The notes below the pieces were generated by a model, which saw nothing but the letters and a program-made list of their open reading frames with translations, ran no database searches and had not been told where the DNA came from. Positions 33,381 through 42,994 of a stretch of DNA of 64,000 nucleotides are shown here, one piece after another. Position numbers and translations under genes: made by a program. The DNA lies in NCBI GenBank assembly GCA_947589425.1, contig CANQAV010000006.1:24011-88010 (forward strand), written 5' to 3'. This DNA is from Candidatus Gastranaerophilales bacterium (GTDB lineage Bacteria; Cyanobacteriota; Vampirovibrionia; Gastranaerophilales; Gastranaerophilaceae). Numbering within the stretch: the first letter of the stretch is position 1; each line of letters starts with the position of its first letter.

Positions 33381-33560
33381 TTATTCGCTAACCGTAATAA
33401 CGCTAACAGGGCAAGCATCCGCAGCATCTTTAACGCAATCTTCGTTGCCTGCAATATTTGCATCATTAACAACACAAACATCTTCTACTTTAAATACATC
33501 TGAGCAGAATGATTCGCAAGCGCCGCAACCGATACATCCGTCTTCAATAACAACTTTCAT
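33381..33560 (-). CDS. Small 4Fe-4S ferredoxin
   Basis: A 59-aa protein beginning MKVVIEDGC. The cluster ligands are CIGCGACESFC (residues 9-19) and a distal CP pair at 50-51, the pattern of single-cluster 4Fe-4S ferredoxins; C9, C12, C15/C19 and C50 are candidate ligands. It is acidic, as usual for electron carriers. AAGGAGAT precedes the ATG. Electron partners are not indicated nearby. Confidence 0.88.
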   Translation of the reverse strand: MKVVIEDGCIGCGACESFCSDVFKVEDVCVVNDANIAGNEDCVKDAADACPVSVITVSE

Positions 33561-33634
33561 GTGTCATCTCCTTAAATAAGTTATACAAAAATAAGTATAT
33601 AGAAAAATACAAATTTTTACAAGCAGATTATTAA

Positions 33635-35077
33635 CTAAGGTTTATAGTTTGAAATAATTATGTCTTTGTTAATCATTCCCGACTCAAAAAGCAGTTGAGA
33701 TTGAGAAATGTTATATTTAATAACGGCATTAACATATTCAATTCTCGCCTGTGTCATCTGACTTTGTGCCTGTATAACATCAAGCAGAATTCCCTTCCCG
33801 CTGTTAAACCTAAGCATTGCAAGCTTAACCGATGCATTTGAATATTCGACTCTCTGTTTTGTAATTTCTATTTCTTTAAGGTTAAATTGCGTGGTAGAAA
33901 GTGCTTCAACAAGCTGTTGTTCAATATTTCTTAATTTATTTTGAAATTCAAGCACTTTTGTCTTAATTTTTTCTTTTTGGGCTTTTATTTTGGTAACAGT
34001 TCCCCAGATAAGGTTTTCTCCCGGCGCCCAGGTGACATAGCCCGCTACAATATAGTTAGGGCGAATGTTATAGTTAAGAGTACCTTGAAACTGTTCCTGG
34101 AAATTAATCAGAGGTTTTGGGATAAAATCAGTAACATAGATATTTTTAATTTGTTTTTCATAAGAAATTAAATCGGAATAACCTTTTAAATCTTCTCTGT
34201 TATTAAGAGCAAGCTTAAAATAGTCCTCAATATTTAAGTTTTCATCAACAAGTTTCATTTGATTAATTTCATTTTCAAAAGGCATAAGAGCGGTTTCAAC
34301 TTCAATACCCATAATGTTTGAAAGCCTTGTCTGATAAAGTCTGAAGGTGTTAAGCGCATTAAGCAGGCTGACTTTTGCCTGAGCAGATTCGTTTTGAGAG
34401 CGAATTACATCAAATTTCGTACCAAAACCCGATTTTTCAAGTTTTTTTGCAAGCTCAAGCTGGGCATTTCGCTCAATCAGATTTCTCAAATATATTTCTA
34501 TATTTAATTTAGCCCTCAAAAGCTCAAAATAATAACGTGTTGTTAAATATATCGTTTCGCTCATCGTATAGTTAAATTGATGTTTTTTAGCTTTTGAAAA
34601 ATATTTTTTCGCTTTTGCTTCAAAAATCTGGCGTCCGCCTTCGGTTAGGCGGTGTTCGGCGGTGATATTGACGGATAAAGCGGTTTCATGGATAACATCT
34701 CTCAATACACCGCCGACAAGGATTTGCCCGCTATAGTCCGCAATATATGAAGTTGTACCCAATGTCGGTAAGAAATTAGACAGAGCATTTTGATATTCAT
34801 ATTTTGAACTCAAATAGTTATGATTATCAATTTGTATATCAAAATTGTTTTGAAGCGCAACATCAATACACTCATCCAAACTCACAACAACATATTCGTT
34901 TTCAATCTGCTCTTTGATATATTTTTCAATATTAATATCGCTGATATATTTTTCGCAAAATTCGCTCAATGTACACTCTTTTTTATCGCCGAATTCGATT
35001 GGTTTATCTAAAAGCGTATCTTTTGCAAAGGCAAAATTAAAAAGAAAAATCACTAAAATTACAGATACAAATCGCAT
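33635..35077 (-). CDS. TolC-family outer membrane protein
   Basis: 480 aa with a signal peptide (cut after AFA near residue 19), an N-terminal extension of about 55 residues and then two TolC-type repeats of long alpha-helical coiled coils (ECIDVALQNNFDIQIDNHN; ENQSAQAKVSLLNALNTFR-like). TolC proteins form trimeric channels through the outer membrane for efflux or type I secretion. This supports a diderm envelope. No pump genes are adjacent. Confidence 0.85.
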   Translation of the reverse strand: MRFVSVILVIFLFNFAFAKDTLLDKPIEFGDKKECTLSEFCEKYISDINIEKYIKEQIENEYVVVSLDECIDVALQNNFDIQIDNHNYLSSKYEYQNALSNFLPTLGTTSYIADYSGQILVGGVLRDVIHETALSVNITAEHRLTEGGRQIFEAKAKKYFSKAKKHQFNYTMSETIYLTTRYYFELLRAKLNIEIYLRNLIERNAQLELAKKLEKSGFGTKFDVIRSQNESAQAKVSLLNALNTFRLYQTRLSNIMGIEVETALMPFENEINQMKLVDENLNIEDYFKLALNNREDLKGYSDLISYEKQIKNIYVTDFIPKPLINFQEQFQGTLNYNIRPNYIVAGYVTWAPGENLIWGTVTKIKAQKEKIKTKVLEFQNKLRNIEQQLVEALSTTQFNLKEIEITKQRVEYSNASVKLAMLRFNSGKGILLDVIQAQSQMTQARIEYVNAVIKYNISQSQLLFESGMINKDIIISNYKP

Positions 35078-35083
35078 TCATAT

Positions 35084-35089
35084 ATTTTA
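35084..35089 (-). promoter_or_regulatory. Probable -10 box, leaderless
   Basis: TAAAAT on the minus strand ends six bases before the ATG of the TolC-type gene, without a Shine-Dalgarno sequence. Confidence 0.4.
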
Positions 35090-35174
35090 TTGAATGATAA
35101 ATAAGATAATAATATCTTTATCGGCTAATACTTTTGTGATAGATTATTATTGAAATTATAAAAAAGGAAACATT

Positions 35175-37784
35175 ATGACTCAAACAACCGACAAAGAACT
35201 TGCAAGCGTATATAATGCAAGAGAAACGGAAAAAGAAATATATAAGTTTTGGGAAGATAATAACTGCTTTAAGGCGGATTCATCTTCCGAAAAAGAGCCT
35301 TATTCAATTGTTATACCTCCGCCGAATGTTACCGGAGTATTGCATATGGGTCATGCACTTGACGGGACTTTACAGGATATTTTAATCCGCTATAACAGAA
35401 TGCTCAACAAAGAAGTTCTCTGGATGCCCGGATGCGACCATGCGGGTATAGCAACGCAAAACGTTATTGAAAAAAATCTTGCAAAAGAAGGTTTGAGCCG
35501 TTTTGATTTGGGAAGAGATAAATTTATCGAAAAAACATGGGAGTGGGCAAACGACCACAAAAACAGAATTTTGGAACAATTTAAGCTTTTAGGCGCAAGT
35601 TTTGATCTTTCAAGAAAAAGATTTACTTTAGACAAAGGCTGTTCGGATGCCGTTAAAAAAGTATTTGTCGATTTATATAACAAAGGGCTGATATATAGAG
35701 GAAGTTATATCGTAAACTGGTGTCCCAGATGCCAAAGCGCAATATCAGACATTGAAACAAACTACGAAGAACAAGAAGGACATCTTTGGGAAATTTCATA
35801 CGCACTTAAAGACACAATGGGCGCAATCGTAATTGCAACGACAAGACCCGAAACAATGTTCGGCGATGTTGCGATTGCAGTAAACCCGAGCGACTATAAA
35901 TATAAAGATTTAATCGGCACAAGCTGTGTTATGCCTTTAACGGGAAGAGTAATTCCGATTATTGCCGACGAATATGTTGATAAATCCTTCGGTACGGGCG
36001 CACTTAAAATCACTCCCGCACATGACCCGAACGACTTTGAAGTAGGTTTAAGACACAACCTGCCTCAAATTAAAGTTATTGACGAAAAAGGCAATATGAT
36101 GTCAAACGAGTTTGTTCCTCCTCAGCTTCAAGGGTTAACAAGAGAAGAGGCACGTGAAAAAACCGTTAAAATGCTTGAAGAAAATCAGGTTTTGGTAAGA
36201 GTAACAAAACATAAACACAATGTAGGCACATGCCAAAGATGCTCGACAACAATCGAGCCATTGTTATCAAGACAGTGGTTTGTTAAAATGAAACCTCTGG
36301 CAGAGCCTGCAATTGAAGCGGTAAAATCAGGCAAAATTAAATTCATTCCTCAAAGATGGGAAAAAAATTATCTTATGTGGATGGAAAACATTCGTGACTG
36401 GTGTATTTCACGACAGCTCTGGTGGGGACACCAAATTCCCGCATATTATCATAACGAAACGGGAGAAATGGTTGTAGCTCTTGAAAATCCCGACCCCAAA
36501 AATTATACCCAGGATAAAGATGTGCTTGATACTTGGTTTTCATCAGGCTTATGGTCTTTTGAAACAATGGGCTGGCCTGATACCAATTGTGCGGACTATA
36601 AGAAATTTTATCCAACAAATACGCTTGTAACGGGATTTGACATAATTTTCTTCTGGGTTGCAAGAATGATAACAATGGGGCTTGAATTTACAAAAAAACC
36701 GCCATTTTCTACCGTATTTATACACGGACTTATAAGAGATGAACACGGGCAGAAAATGTCAAAATCAAAAGGGAATACGATTGACCCCGTTGATTTAATT
36801 GAAAAATACGGATGCGATGCCCTGAGGTTTACTCTTACGTATTTGTGCACCTATGGCGGACAGGACATTAAAATAAGCGATGAAAAATTTGAATTTGGAA
36901 GAAATTTCTCAAATAAAATATGGAATGCTTCAAGATATGTTTTAATGAATATAACAAAAAGCCAAAAAGAGCTTGAACTCGACTTTGATAATCTTACGAT
37001 TGCGGACAAATGGATTTTAAACGAACTTAATGAAACAATTAAAGGGGTTAATGAAAATCTTGAAAGCTATAGAATAGGCGAAGTTGCGGGGCAATTGTAC
37101 GACTTTTTCCGCTCAAAATATTGCGATTGGTATGTTGAATTATCAAAAATCGAAAAAAACGAAGCGGTTTTGGTTTATGTTTTAGCACAATTTTTAAAAC
37201 TTCTTCACCCGATTATGCCTCATATTACAGAGGCTGTTTGGCAAAAGATGCCTCAAATTAAAGAAAGTAAAGCGATTTTAAAAGCGAACTATCCTAAATA
37301 TCTTCCCGAACTTAAATTTGAAGAAGATTCCAAAAAAATGGAAACGGTTTTTGAAACAATAAAAGCCCTGAGAAATGCAAGAGCGGAATTTAATATCCCG
37401 TTGGGCTCTAAAATTGATATTGTTCTTGATAAAAACGAGGATTTATATTCTCAAATTATTCCCTATCTTAACCGCCTTGCAAAAGTGGGAGCCGTTAAAT
37501 TTGAAAAAGACTGCAATATTCCAAAAAGCGCATACTGCAATGTTTTAGATACAAAAATTACAATTCCTCTTGAAGATTTAATTGATTTAAAACAGGAAAT
37601 TGCCCGTCAGAATAAAAAAGCGGAAAAATTAATCACAGAGCTTAAATCCGTTGAAGGAAGATTAAATAACGACAAATTTACCTCTTCCGCTCCGGAAGAC
37701 GTTGTTCAAAAAACAAAAGAACGCAAAGACGAATTAACAAAAGAAATTGCTTTAATCAAAGAAACGATTAAAAAATTATCCTAA
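35175..37784 (+). CDS. valS: Valyl-tRNA synthetase
   Basis: Class I synthetase of 869 aa. The HIGH motif is HMGH at residues 57-60 (PPPNVTGVLHMGHA), KMSKS is at about 526-530, a CP1 editing domain lies between, and a C-terminal coiled coil arm is present (QEIARQNKKAEKLITELKSVE). AAAAAGGAAA precedes the ATG. The 3' end overlaps the convergent glycosyltransferase by nine bases. Confidence 0.97.
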   Translation: MTQTTDKELASVYNARETEKEIYKFWEDNNCFKADSSSEKEPYSIVIPPPNVTGVLHMGHALDGTLQDILIRYNRMLNKEVLWMPGCDHAGIATQNVIEKNLAKEGLSRFDLGRDKFIEKTWEWANDHKNRILEQFKLLGASFDLSRKRFTLDKGCSDAVKKVFVDLYNKGLIYRGSYIVNWCPRCQSAISDIETNYEEQEGHLWEISYALKDTMGAIVIATTRPETMFGDVAIAVNPSDYKYKDLIGTSCVMPLTGRVIPIIADEYVDKSFGTGALKITPAHDPNDFEVGLRHNLPQIKVIDEKGNMMSNEFVPPQLQGLTREEAREKTVKMLEENQVLVRVTKHKHNVGTCQRCSTTIEPLLSRQWFVKMKPLAEPAIEAVKSGKIKFIPQRWEKNYLMWMENIRDWCISRQLWWGHQIPAYYHNETGEMVVALENPDPKNYTQDKDVLDTWFSSGLWSFETMGWPDTNCADYKKFYPTNTLVTGFDIIFFWVARMITMGLEFTKKPPFSTVFIHGLIRDEHGQKMSKSKGNTIDPVDLIEKYGCDALRFTLTYLCTYGGQDIKISDEKFEFGRNFSNKIWNASRYVLMNITKSQKELELDFDNLTIADKWILNELNETIKGVNENLESYRIGEVAGQLYDFFRSKYCDWYVELSKIEKNEAVLVYVLAQFLKLLHPIMPHITEAVWQKMPQIKESKAILKANYPKYLPELKFEEDSKKMETVFETIKALRNARAEFNIPLGSKIDIVLDKNEDLYSQIIPYLNRLAKVGAVKFEKDCNIPKSAYCNVLDTKITIPLEDLIDLKQEIARQNKKAEKLITELKSVEGRLNNDKFTSSAPEDVVQKTKERKDELTKEIALIKETIKKLS

Positions 37785-38477
37785 ACGAATTTTTATAACA
37801 TTGAGCAGGGCTTCAAAAAATATAGCCTTGCTCATTTTTGATTTTCCGAATTTTCTGTCCTCAAAAACTATCGGAAATTCTTTTATTTTTGCATTATTTT
37901 TAAATGCTTTATACTTCATTTCAACCTGAAAAGAATATCCTTTGGAAATAATTGAATTTAAATCAATTTTATCCAAAATTTCTTTCTTCCAGCCGTTAAA
38001 TCCGCCTGTTAAATCGTGTATGGGGACACCTAAAACCAATCTTGAATATAAAGAGCCCCCTTTTGAAATTAATGTCCTTAAAAATGACCAGCCGACGCTG
38101 TATCCCCCTTTTATATTTCTTGAGCCTATTACAACATCAAAATCATTCAAATATTCAAACATCAAAGGAAGATATTTAGGGTCATGTGAAAAATCCGCAT
38201 CTAATTCGACAAAACAATCAAACCCTTTTTCAATTCCAAACTTAAACCCGTCAATATATGCACTTGCAAGCCCGAGCTTGGAAGGTCTTTTTAAAAGGAA
38301 AAGATTGCTGTAATATCCTTTAAGTTCTTCTATTTTATCTGCCGTTTTGTCTGTTGAAGAGTCATCTACAACAAGGATTGAAAAAAAATCGGCATTTAAA
38401 ACCTCGTTGATTTTTTTAATCAAGGGCTCAATGTTTTCAATTTCATTGTATGTTGGAATTACGATTAAAGTATTCAT
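37776..38477 (-). CDS. DPM1-like polyprenyl-phosphate glycosyltransferase (GT2)
   Basis: 233-aa GT2 enzyme. It has IPTYNEIENIEPLI and DDSSTDKTAD at the N-terminus, the acceptor-site DADFSHDP, and HDLTGGFNGWKK typical of DPM1-type polyprenol-phosphate mannosyltransferases. It lacks the C-terminal membrane helices of some relatives. It could charge a lipid carrier used by GT-C enzymes such as the product of the gene at 40417. Confidence 0.87.
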   Translation of the reverse strand: MNTLIVIPTYNEIENIEPLIKKINEVLNADFFSILVVDDSSTDKTADKIEELKGYYSNLFLLKRPSKLGLASAYIDGFKFGIEKGFDCFVELDADFSHDPKYLPLMFEYLNDFDVVIGSRNIKGGYSVGWSFLRTLISKGGSLYSRLVLGVPIHDLTGGFNGWKKEILDKIDLNSIISKGYSFQVEMKYKAFKNNAKIKEFPIVFEDRKFGKSKMSKAIFFEALLNVIKIRLG

Positions 38478-38549
38478 TGACTATATTGTACACCCGAATA
38501 AAAATATAAAGATTAAGTTAAATTTTTTTTACAAACAAATTAAATATTG

Positions 38550-38555
38550 TAGAAT
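38550..38555 (+). promoter_or_regulatory. Probable -10 box, leaderless sdaAB
   Basis: TAGAAT ends six bases before the sdaAB ATG. No Shine-Dalgarno sequence is present. Confidence 0.4.
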
Positions 38556-38561
38556 ATAAGT

Positions 38562-39230
38562 ATGAACGAAGCATCAATACTTGATATTATATCACCCGTT
38601 ATGGTAGGTCCGTCCAGCTCTCATACCGCAGGAGCGGTGCGACTCGGGCTTATTGCAAGAAATATACACGGAGAAAACATTAAAAAAGTTAAAATAATTC
38701 TCTATAATTCATATGCTCAAACAGGCGAAGGACACGGAACGGATAAAGGGCTGATTGCAGGTCTTTTGGGTTATAAACCCGACAGCACGATTATAAAAGA
38801 TATCTTTAACAGTCAGGATATGGTTAGTCTTGAATACAGATTTGAATTTCGGGAAAACTTTGCAAAACATCCAAATGCCGTTGATTTTATTTTTGAAGAC
38901 GATAATCCCATGACAATATCCGCACAAAGCATTGGCGGGGGCGAAATAAAAGTTTGCAAAATAAATGAATTTGATGTTAGTCTGGACGGAAAATTTAATT
39001 CCATTTTAATCGTTATGGGTGATAAACTTGGAGCAATCGCAAAAATAACCTCAATAATCCAAAAATACGGCGCAAATATAGCTACTCTTAATTGCGACAG
39101 AAAAACAAGAGGACAAAACGCATCTCTTGTGATTTCTTTGGATAATGAAATATCAGCCGATGCGATTGAAGAAATAAAAAAAGAAATCAGCCCTCACCTT
39201 ATAAGATACGTTAAAAAACTTGAATATTAG
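38562..39230 (+). CDS. sdaAB: L-serine dehydratase, beta subunit
   Basis: 222 aa with an SDH-beta domain (SPVMVGPSSSHTAGAVRLG, GTDKGL) and a C-terminal ACT domain (GAIAKITSIIQKYGANIATLN). With the alpha subunit it forms the iron-sulfur serine deaminase that makes pyruvate and ammonia. The alpha gene begins seven bases downstream. Confidence 0.94.
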   Translation: MNEASILDIISPVMVGPSSSHTAGAVRLGLIARNIHGENIKKVKIILYNSYAQTGEGHGTDKGLIAGLLGYKPDSTIIKDIFNSQDMVSLEYRFEFRENFAKHPNAVDFIFEDDNPMTISAQSIGGGEIKVCKINEFDVSLDGKFNSILIVMGDKLGAIAKITSIIQKYGANIATLNCDRKTRGQNASLVISLDNEISADAIEEIKKEISPHLIRYVKKLEY

Positions 39231-39237
39231 GCACATT

Positions 39238-40137
39238 ATGACAATTAAAACTTTTGAAGAATTAAAAGAAACATGTATTAAAAATAACACTGAAATCTGG
39301 CAGACAGCACAGCTTCAAGAAGCACAAATCCACGATATAACAGTCGAAGAATTCAGAGCAAGGGTTAATAAAACGCTAAGCGCCATGAAAGAAGCAATTA
39401 AAAACGGTATGGAAAGCTCTGTCCTGACAAACGGCAAAATGGGCGGTTTTGATTGCGCAAAGCAAAAAGAATATTACAAAAATAATCCCTGTATATACGG
39501 AAAACTCTATGAAAAAATATTGTGCTATTCTCTTGCAACATCTGAAGAAAATGCAAGAATGGGTCGTATTGCAGCATGCCCCACTGCGGGAGCATGCGGA
39601 ATTGTGCCTTCCGTTATAATTTCAATGGGTGAAATATATAATATTGATAATGAAAAGCTTATTAATTCGCTTATAATAGCGGGTATCACGGGTCAAATCA
39701 TCTCATTTAAGGTTAAGCCTTCGGGCGCAACGGCAGGCTGTCAAGCCGAATGCGGAAGCGCAAGTGCTATGGCGGCTGCTGCCATGGCATATTTATTTGA
39801 TTGTGATACGGATAAAATTTTAAATTCATCAGCACTCGCACTCAAGAATATTCTCGGCTTAACGTGCGACCCCGTACGGGGCTTTGTTGAAGTTCCATGC
39901 ATTAAAAGAAATCCCTTCATGGCGCTCCATGCCGCATCTGCTGTTGAAATGGCAAAAGCGGGAATTGTATCCGTCATTCCGATTGACGATATAGTAGATG
40001 CCATGGAGCAAACCGGCGCTTTAATGTCATCCGACCTTAAGGAAAGCTCTCGTGCGGGACTTGCCAAAACAAAAACCGCAATTGTAATGGAAAAAGCTTG
40101 TTTTACAAAAAAATACTATTCGGCTCTAAAAGAGTGA
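39238..40137 (+). CDS. sdaAA: L-serine dehydratase, alpha subunit
   Basis: 299 aa from ATG 39238. It has the SDH-alpha segments ACPTAGACGIVPSVI, GATAGCQAECG and GLTCDPVRGFVEVPC; the three cysteines are expected to bind the 4Fe-4S cluster. A reading from 39220 would overlap sdaAB but has less support. Confidence 0.94.
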   Translation: MTIKTFEELKETCIKNNTEIWQTAQLQEAQIHDITVEEFRARVNKTLSAMKEAIKNGMESSVLTNGKMGGFDCAKQKEYYKNNPCIYGKLYEKILCYSLATSEENARMGRIAACPTAGACGIVPSVIISMGEIYNIDNEKLINSLIIAGITGQIISFKVKPSGATAGCQAECGSASAMAAAAMAYLFDCDTDKILNSSALALKNILGLTCDPVRGFVEVPCIKRNPFMALHAASAVEMAKAGIVSVIPIDDIVDAMEQTGALMSSDLKESSRAGLAKTKTAIVMEKACFTKKYYSALKE

Positions 40138-40232
40138 TATCAACATTTTCCCCTTATTTGTTAAGAAATGTTAATAAAATATATACACTCGGTAAATTTA
40201 ACCTTAAAAAATAACTTTATTATAATGTAAGG

Positions 40233-40363
40233 AAAATAAAACTTTAAAGGTGTAAATAAGATAATAATTAATCCGTAAAGGATATATAAAAAAGATATTT
40301 TTTACTCTCTCTCTTGATATCCTCGTGTTTATAAATGTTTGATTAAGTTCAAACATTTTTTTT
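40233..40363 (+). ncRNA. Candidate small RNA between sdaAA and the glycan region
   Basis: A perfect TATAAT (40221-40226) and an intrinsic terminator at the far end bracket about 130 bases with no plausible reading frame. Inside, AGGATAT (40279-40285) can pair with ATATCCT (40317-40323). It could alternatively be the 3' untranslated region of sdaAA. No known RNA family is recognised. Confidence 0.35.
40333..40363 (+). terminator. Intrinsic terminator
   Basis: A 10-bp stem AAATGTTTGA/TCAAACATTT with a six-base loop is followed by eight T. Confidence 0.85.
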
Positions 40364-40380
40364 ATGCAAAATTATCAATC

Positions 40381-40410
40381 TTGACACAAATTTTTACATA
40401 CTGGTATTAT
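40381..40410 (+). promoter_or_regulatory. Strong promoter, leaderless membrane protein
   Basis: A consensus TTGACA (40381-40386) is 18 bases from TATTAT (40405-40410), with an extended TG before the -10. Only six bases separate the -10 from the ATG at 40417. Confidence 0.7.
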
Positions 40411-40416
40411 AATTTT

Positions 40417-42048
40417 ATGAAAAAAAGAATTGATTTAATTGTTTTATGCATACTGTTGGCAATAGGCGGGTTATTAAGCCTCTATTTGGGGCCCGCAACA
40501 GGTGAATTTGACACCCGTAATTATCATATCTATGCTCCTTATGCATTTCTTACGGATAGACTGGGTTATGATGTACTTCCTGCCGGAATTCGCTCATACT
40601 TTAATCCCATACTTGATATTCCCTATTACCTGATGTTTAAATATTTTAATCATCTTCCAAAGCTTGTAAGCTTCATACAAGGGTTTTACTTTGGGGGCAT
40701 TGTATTTTGCGGATACAAACTTGCAACCTTGTTTAAAATCGGCTCCAAAAAACTGAAAATATGGTTTATAATTATCTCGACTTTGGTAAATCTTATCACG
40801 CCGATTGCCGTAATTGAATGCGGAGGGTTATATAATGATCTTCAGGTGGGCATTTTAATATGTCTGTCATTATATCTTTATTTAAAAGTCATCCTTGATA
40901 AAGATTGCACTCACAAAAATTTAAGAACGATTATTGCGGGGGCATCTCTGGGTGCGGCTTTCGGATTGAAACTCACATGCGCAGTTATGGTGTTCGGTGT
41001 ATTTTGTGCTGTTTTATCCTTGATTGAATATATCGAAAATCCGAAAAAGATGTTTTTTACATCTGTTTTAAGCGCACTCGGCGGTTTTTTTGTTATAAAC
41101 GGATATTGGTATTATAAAGTTTGGGAAGTTTTTAAAAATCCCATTTTTCCATACGCAAATAATATATTCAAGTCTCCGTACGGACTTGATGCATTAATTG
41201 CGAATGACAGCTATACAAGGGTTTTGCCAAAGACACTTGATGAAAAATTGTTTTATCCGTTTTTCCCTTTTTTACAGCTATACAGGTTCGATCTATCTGG
41301 TTTTGGAAGCTGGCTATTCAGATATGTTGATTTAAGAGTTCCCCTTTGCGCTCTTTGCGTAATGTATTATTCGATGAAATTCAGCGTTAAAAAAGAATTT
41401 AATCATGACGAAAAAATCTTAATTGCATTTATTGCATTTATATTAACAACTTATATTGTTTGGCTTAACATATTCCCTATTGCAAGGTACATCATCCCAA
41501 TGTTTATCATTGCAGGAATTATAGTATCTTATGCATTTGCAAAACTGGCAGAATCTTTTGAGAACAGCATTATTATAACATCTTTTATTTTTATTACTTT
41601 TGTCTGTCTGTTATTCCATACTTCATATCATTTTGGCACCAAATTAAACTACGGCAGGCAACAAGGATTCAGCAAATATTTATATGAACCGATACATTAT
41701 AAAATTCCCGATAATTCACTTGTATTATTGGGAATGCAGACAACGGGATATACAATACCGCAGCTAAATCCGAAAGCAAGATACTTCTATCTGATATATC
41801 CAAAAAGCGTTGATGTTGAAAAATACGGGATAAATTCATATAACACAAGAACAATTGATTACTATTACAGCGAATACTATGAAAATGAACTGAAAAAAAT
41901 AATTCCCGAATACAAAAACATCTATTTGCTATATGTCGGCGAAGGTATTGCGCTTCAAAGCGCACTTAAATACTATATTCCAAATTACAAATACGAAGAT
42001 TGCAGGTGGATTGACAAATATACAGCTGTTTGCAAAATTAAAAAATAA
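40417..42048 (+). CDS. Polytopic membrane protein, GT-C-like glycosyltransferase
   Basis: 543 aa with about ten membrane helices, an N-terminal loop GEFDTRNYHIYAPYAF after the first helix (acidic, as in GT-C catalytic loops) and a soluble C-terminal domain of about 120 residues. This topology fits lipid-carrier-dependent GT-C enzymes, but no family signature is decisive. An open extension upstream crosses a terminator and promoter and is rejected. It opens the surface-glycan region. Confidence 0.6.
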   Translation: MKKRIDLIVLCILLAIGGLLSLYLGPATGEFDTRNYHIYAPYAFLTDRLGYDVLPAGIRSYFNPILDIPYYLMFKYFNHLPKLVSFIQGFYFGGIVFCGYKLATLFKIGSKKLKIWFIIISTLVNLITPIAVIECGGLYNDLQVGILICLSLYLYLKVILDKDCTHKNLRTIIAGASLGAAFGLKLTCAVMVFGVFCAVLSLIEYIENPKKMFFTSVLSALGGFFVINGYWYYKVWEVFKNPIFPYANNIFKSPYGLDALIANDSYTRVLPKTLDEKLFYPFFPFLQLYRFDLSGFGSWLFRYVDLRVPLCALCVMYYSMKFSVKKEFNHDEKILIAFIAFILTTYIVWLNIFPIARYIIPMFIIAGIIVSYAFAKLAESFENSIIITSFIFITFVCLLFHTSYHFGTKLNYGRQQGFSKYLYEPIHYKIPDNSLVLLGMQTTGYTIPQLNPKARYFYLIYPKSVDVEKYGINSYNTRTIDYYYSEYYENELKKIIPEYKNIYLLYVGEGIALQSALKYYIPNYKYEDCRWIDKYTAVCKIKK

Positions 42049-42053
42049 TAAGA

Positions 42054-42971
42054 TTACATTTTTAATTTTTGTTTTAATTTGTCCCAAAAATAAACTATTG
42101 TAATAATACCCAAAACGGCAAGAGTAACAAATTCATATATAAGAACAATTTCAAGCGACAGTGTTTTTGTAACTCCATACAGTCCGAGTGCCAAAATATA
42201 TGAATATTGATATGCGCCTATATAGTTTGAAACGGAAGGAATCATTCCCGCAAGTGCATTAAATACAATTACAAACAAGGTTGAAGAAAATCCTATATGA
42301 ATACTTGCACCCAAAAGCAAAAACCACACAAGAATACATTCAATTAATCTTGTGAAAAGCGCAATCAAAAAGCATAATACAAATTTTTTAAAACTGCCGA
42401 CACTTTTTAAGCCCTGCACAATTTTTGAAACAAATTTAATTTTTATAATATATTTTTGAAATGCAAACAAGAAAACAACGCCCAAAACAAAACACAAACA
42501 AAATATTAAGGAAGAATGTAAAAGTTTAAGTGTTAAATCATTTTTTAAATATTTAAATACAATAAAAATCAAAATACATACAACGGACAAAAAATCAATT
42601 GCACGTTCCGTGATAACCGTACCAAGAGCCTCGGACTTTGAGGAGTCCGTAATTTTTGCCGTGGAATATGCCTTCCAAAAATCACCAAACCTGCAAGGCG
42701 CACAAATATTTAAGGTGTTTGAAACCGAAAAAATCAAAAAAGATTTTATATAAGAAAGTTTGTCATTATTGACAAGCAGTTTCCATTTAATTCCTTTAAT
42801 ATATAAATTAGCCAAATAAAACACACAGAAAATAAGTACATATTTCACTTTATATTCAAGCATATCTTGATAAAAAGTCTTAAAATCAAGGTTATAAAAT
42901 ATTAAACCCAAAAATATAAAAGTAAAAATAACTCCGATAAAATTCTTTTTTAAAAATTCGCCTATTTTCAT
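42054..42971 (-). CDS. Flippase-like/lysylphosphatidylglycerol synthase TM-domain protein
   Basis: 305 aa with seven to eight membrane helices and the family features KWKLLVNN near residue 65, an RFGDFWKAY-type loop, TERAIDFLSV and GMIPSVSNYIGAYQY. UPF0104/YbhN-like proteins are implicated in lipid-linked sugar transfer across membranes in glycan loci. Converges on the preceding gene with a five-base gap. Confidence 0.78.
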   Translation of the reverse strand: MKIGEFLKKNFIGVIFTFIFLGLIFYNLDFKTFYQDMLEYKVKYVLIFCVFYLANLYIKGIKWKLLVNNDKLSYIKSFLIFSVSNTLNICAPCRFGDFWKAYSTAKITDSSKSEALGTVITERAIDFLSVVCILIFIVFKYLKNDLTLKLLHSSLIFCLCFVLGVVFLFAFQKYIIKIKFVSKIVQGLKSVGSFKKFVLCFLIALFTRLIECILVWFLLLGASIHIGFSSTLFVIVFNALAGMIPSVSNYIGAYQYSYILALGLYGVTKTLSLEIVLIYEFVTLAVLGIITIVYFWDKLKQKLKM

Positions 42972-42994
42972 ACTTCAAATCCATTATACACCCG

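Noticed and set aside
40339..40416. N-terminal extension of the GT-C-like protein
   Set aside because: It crosses a terminator and a near-consensus promoter, so the ATG at 40417 is far more likely.
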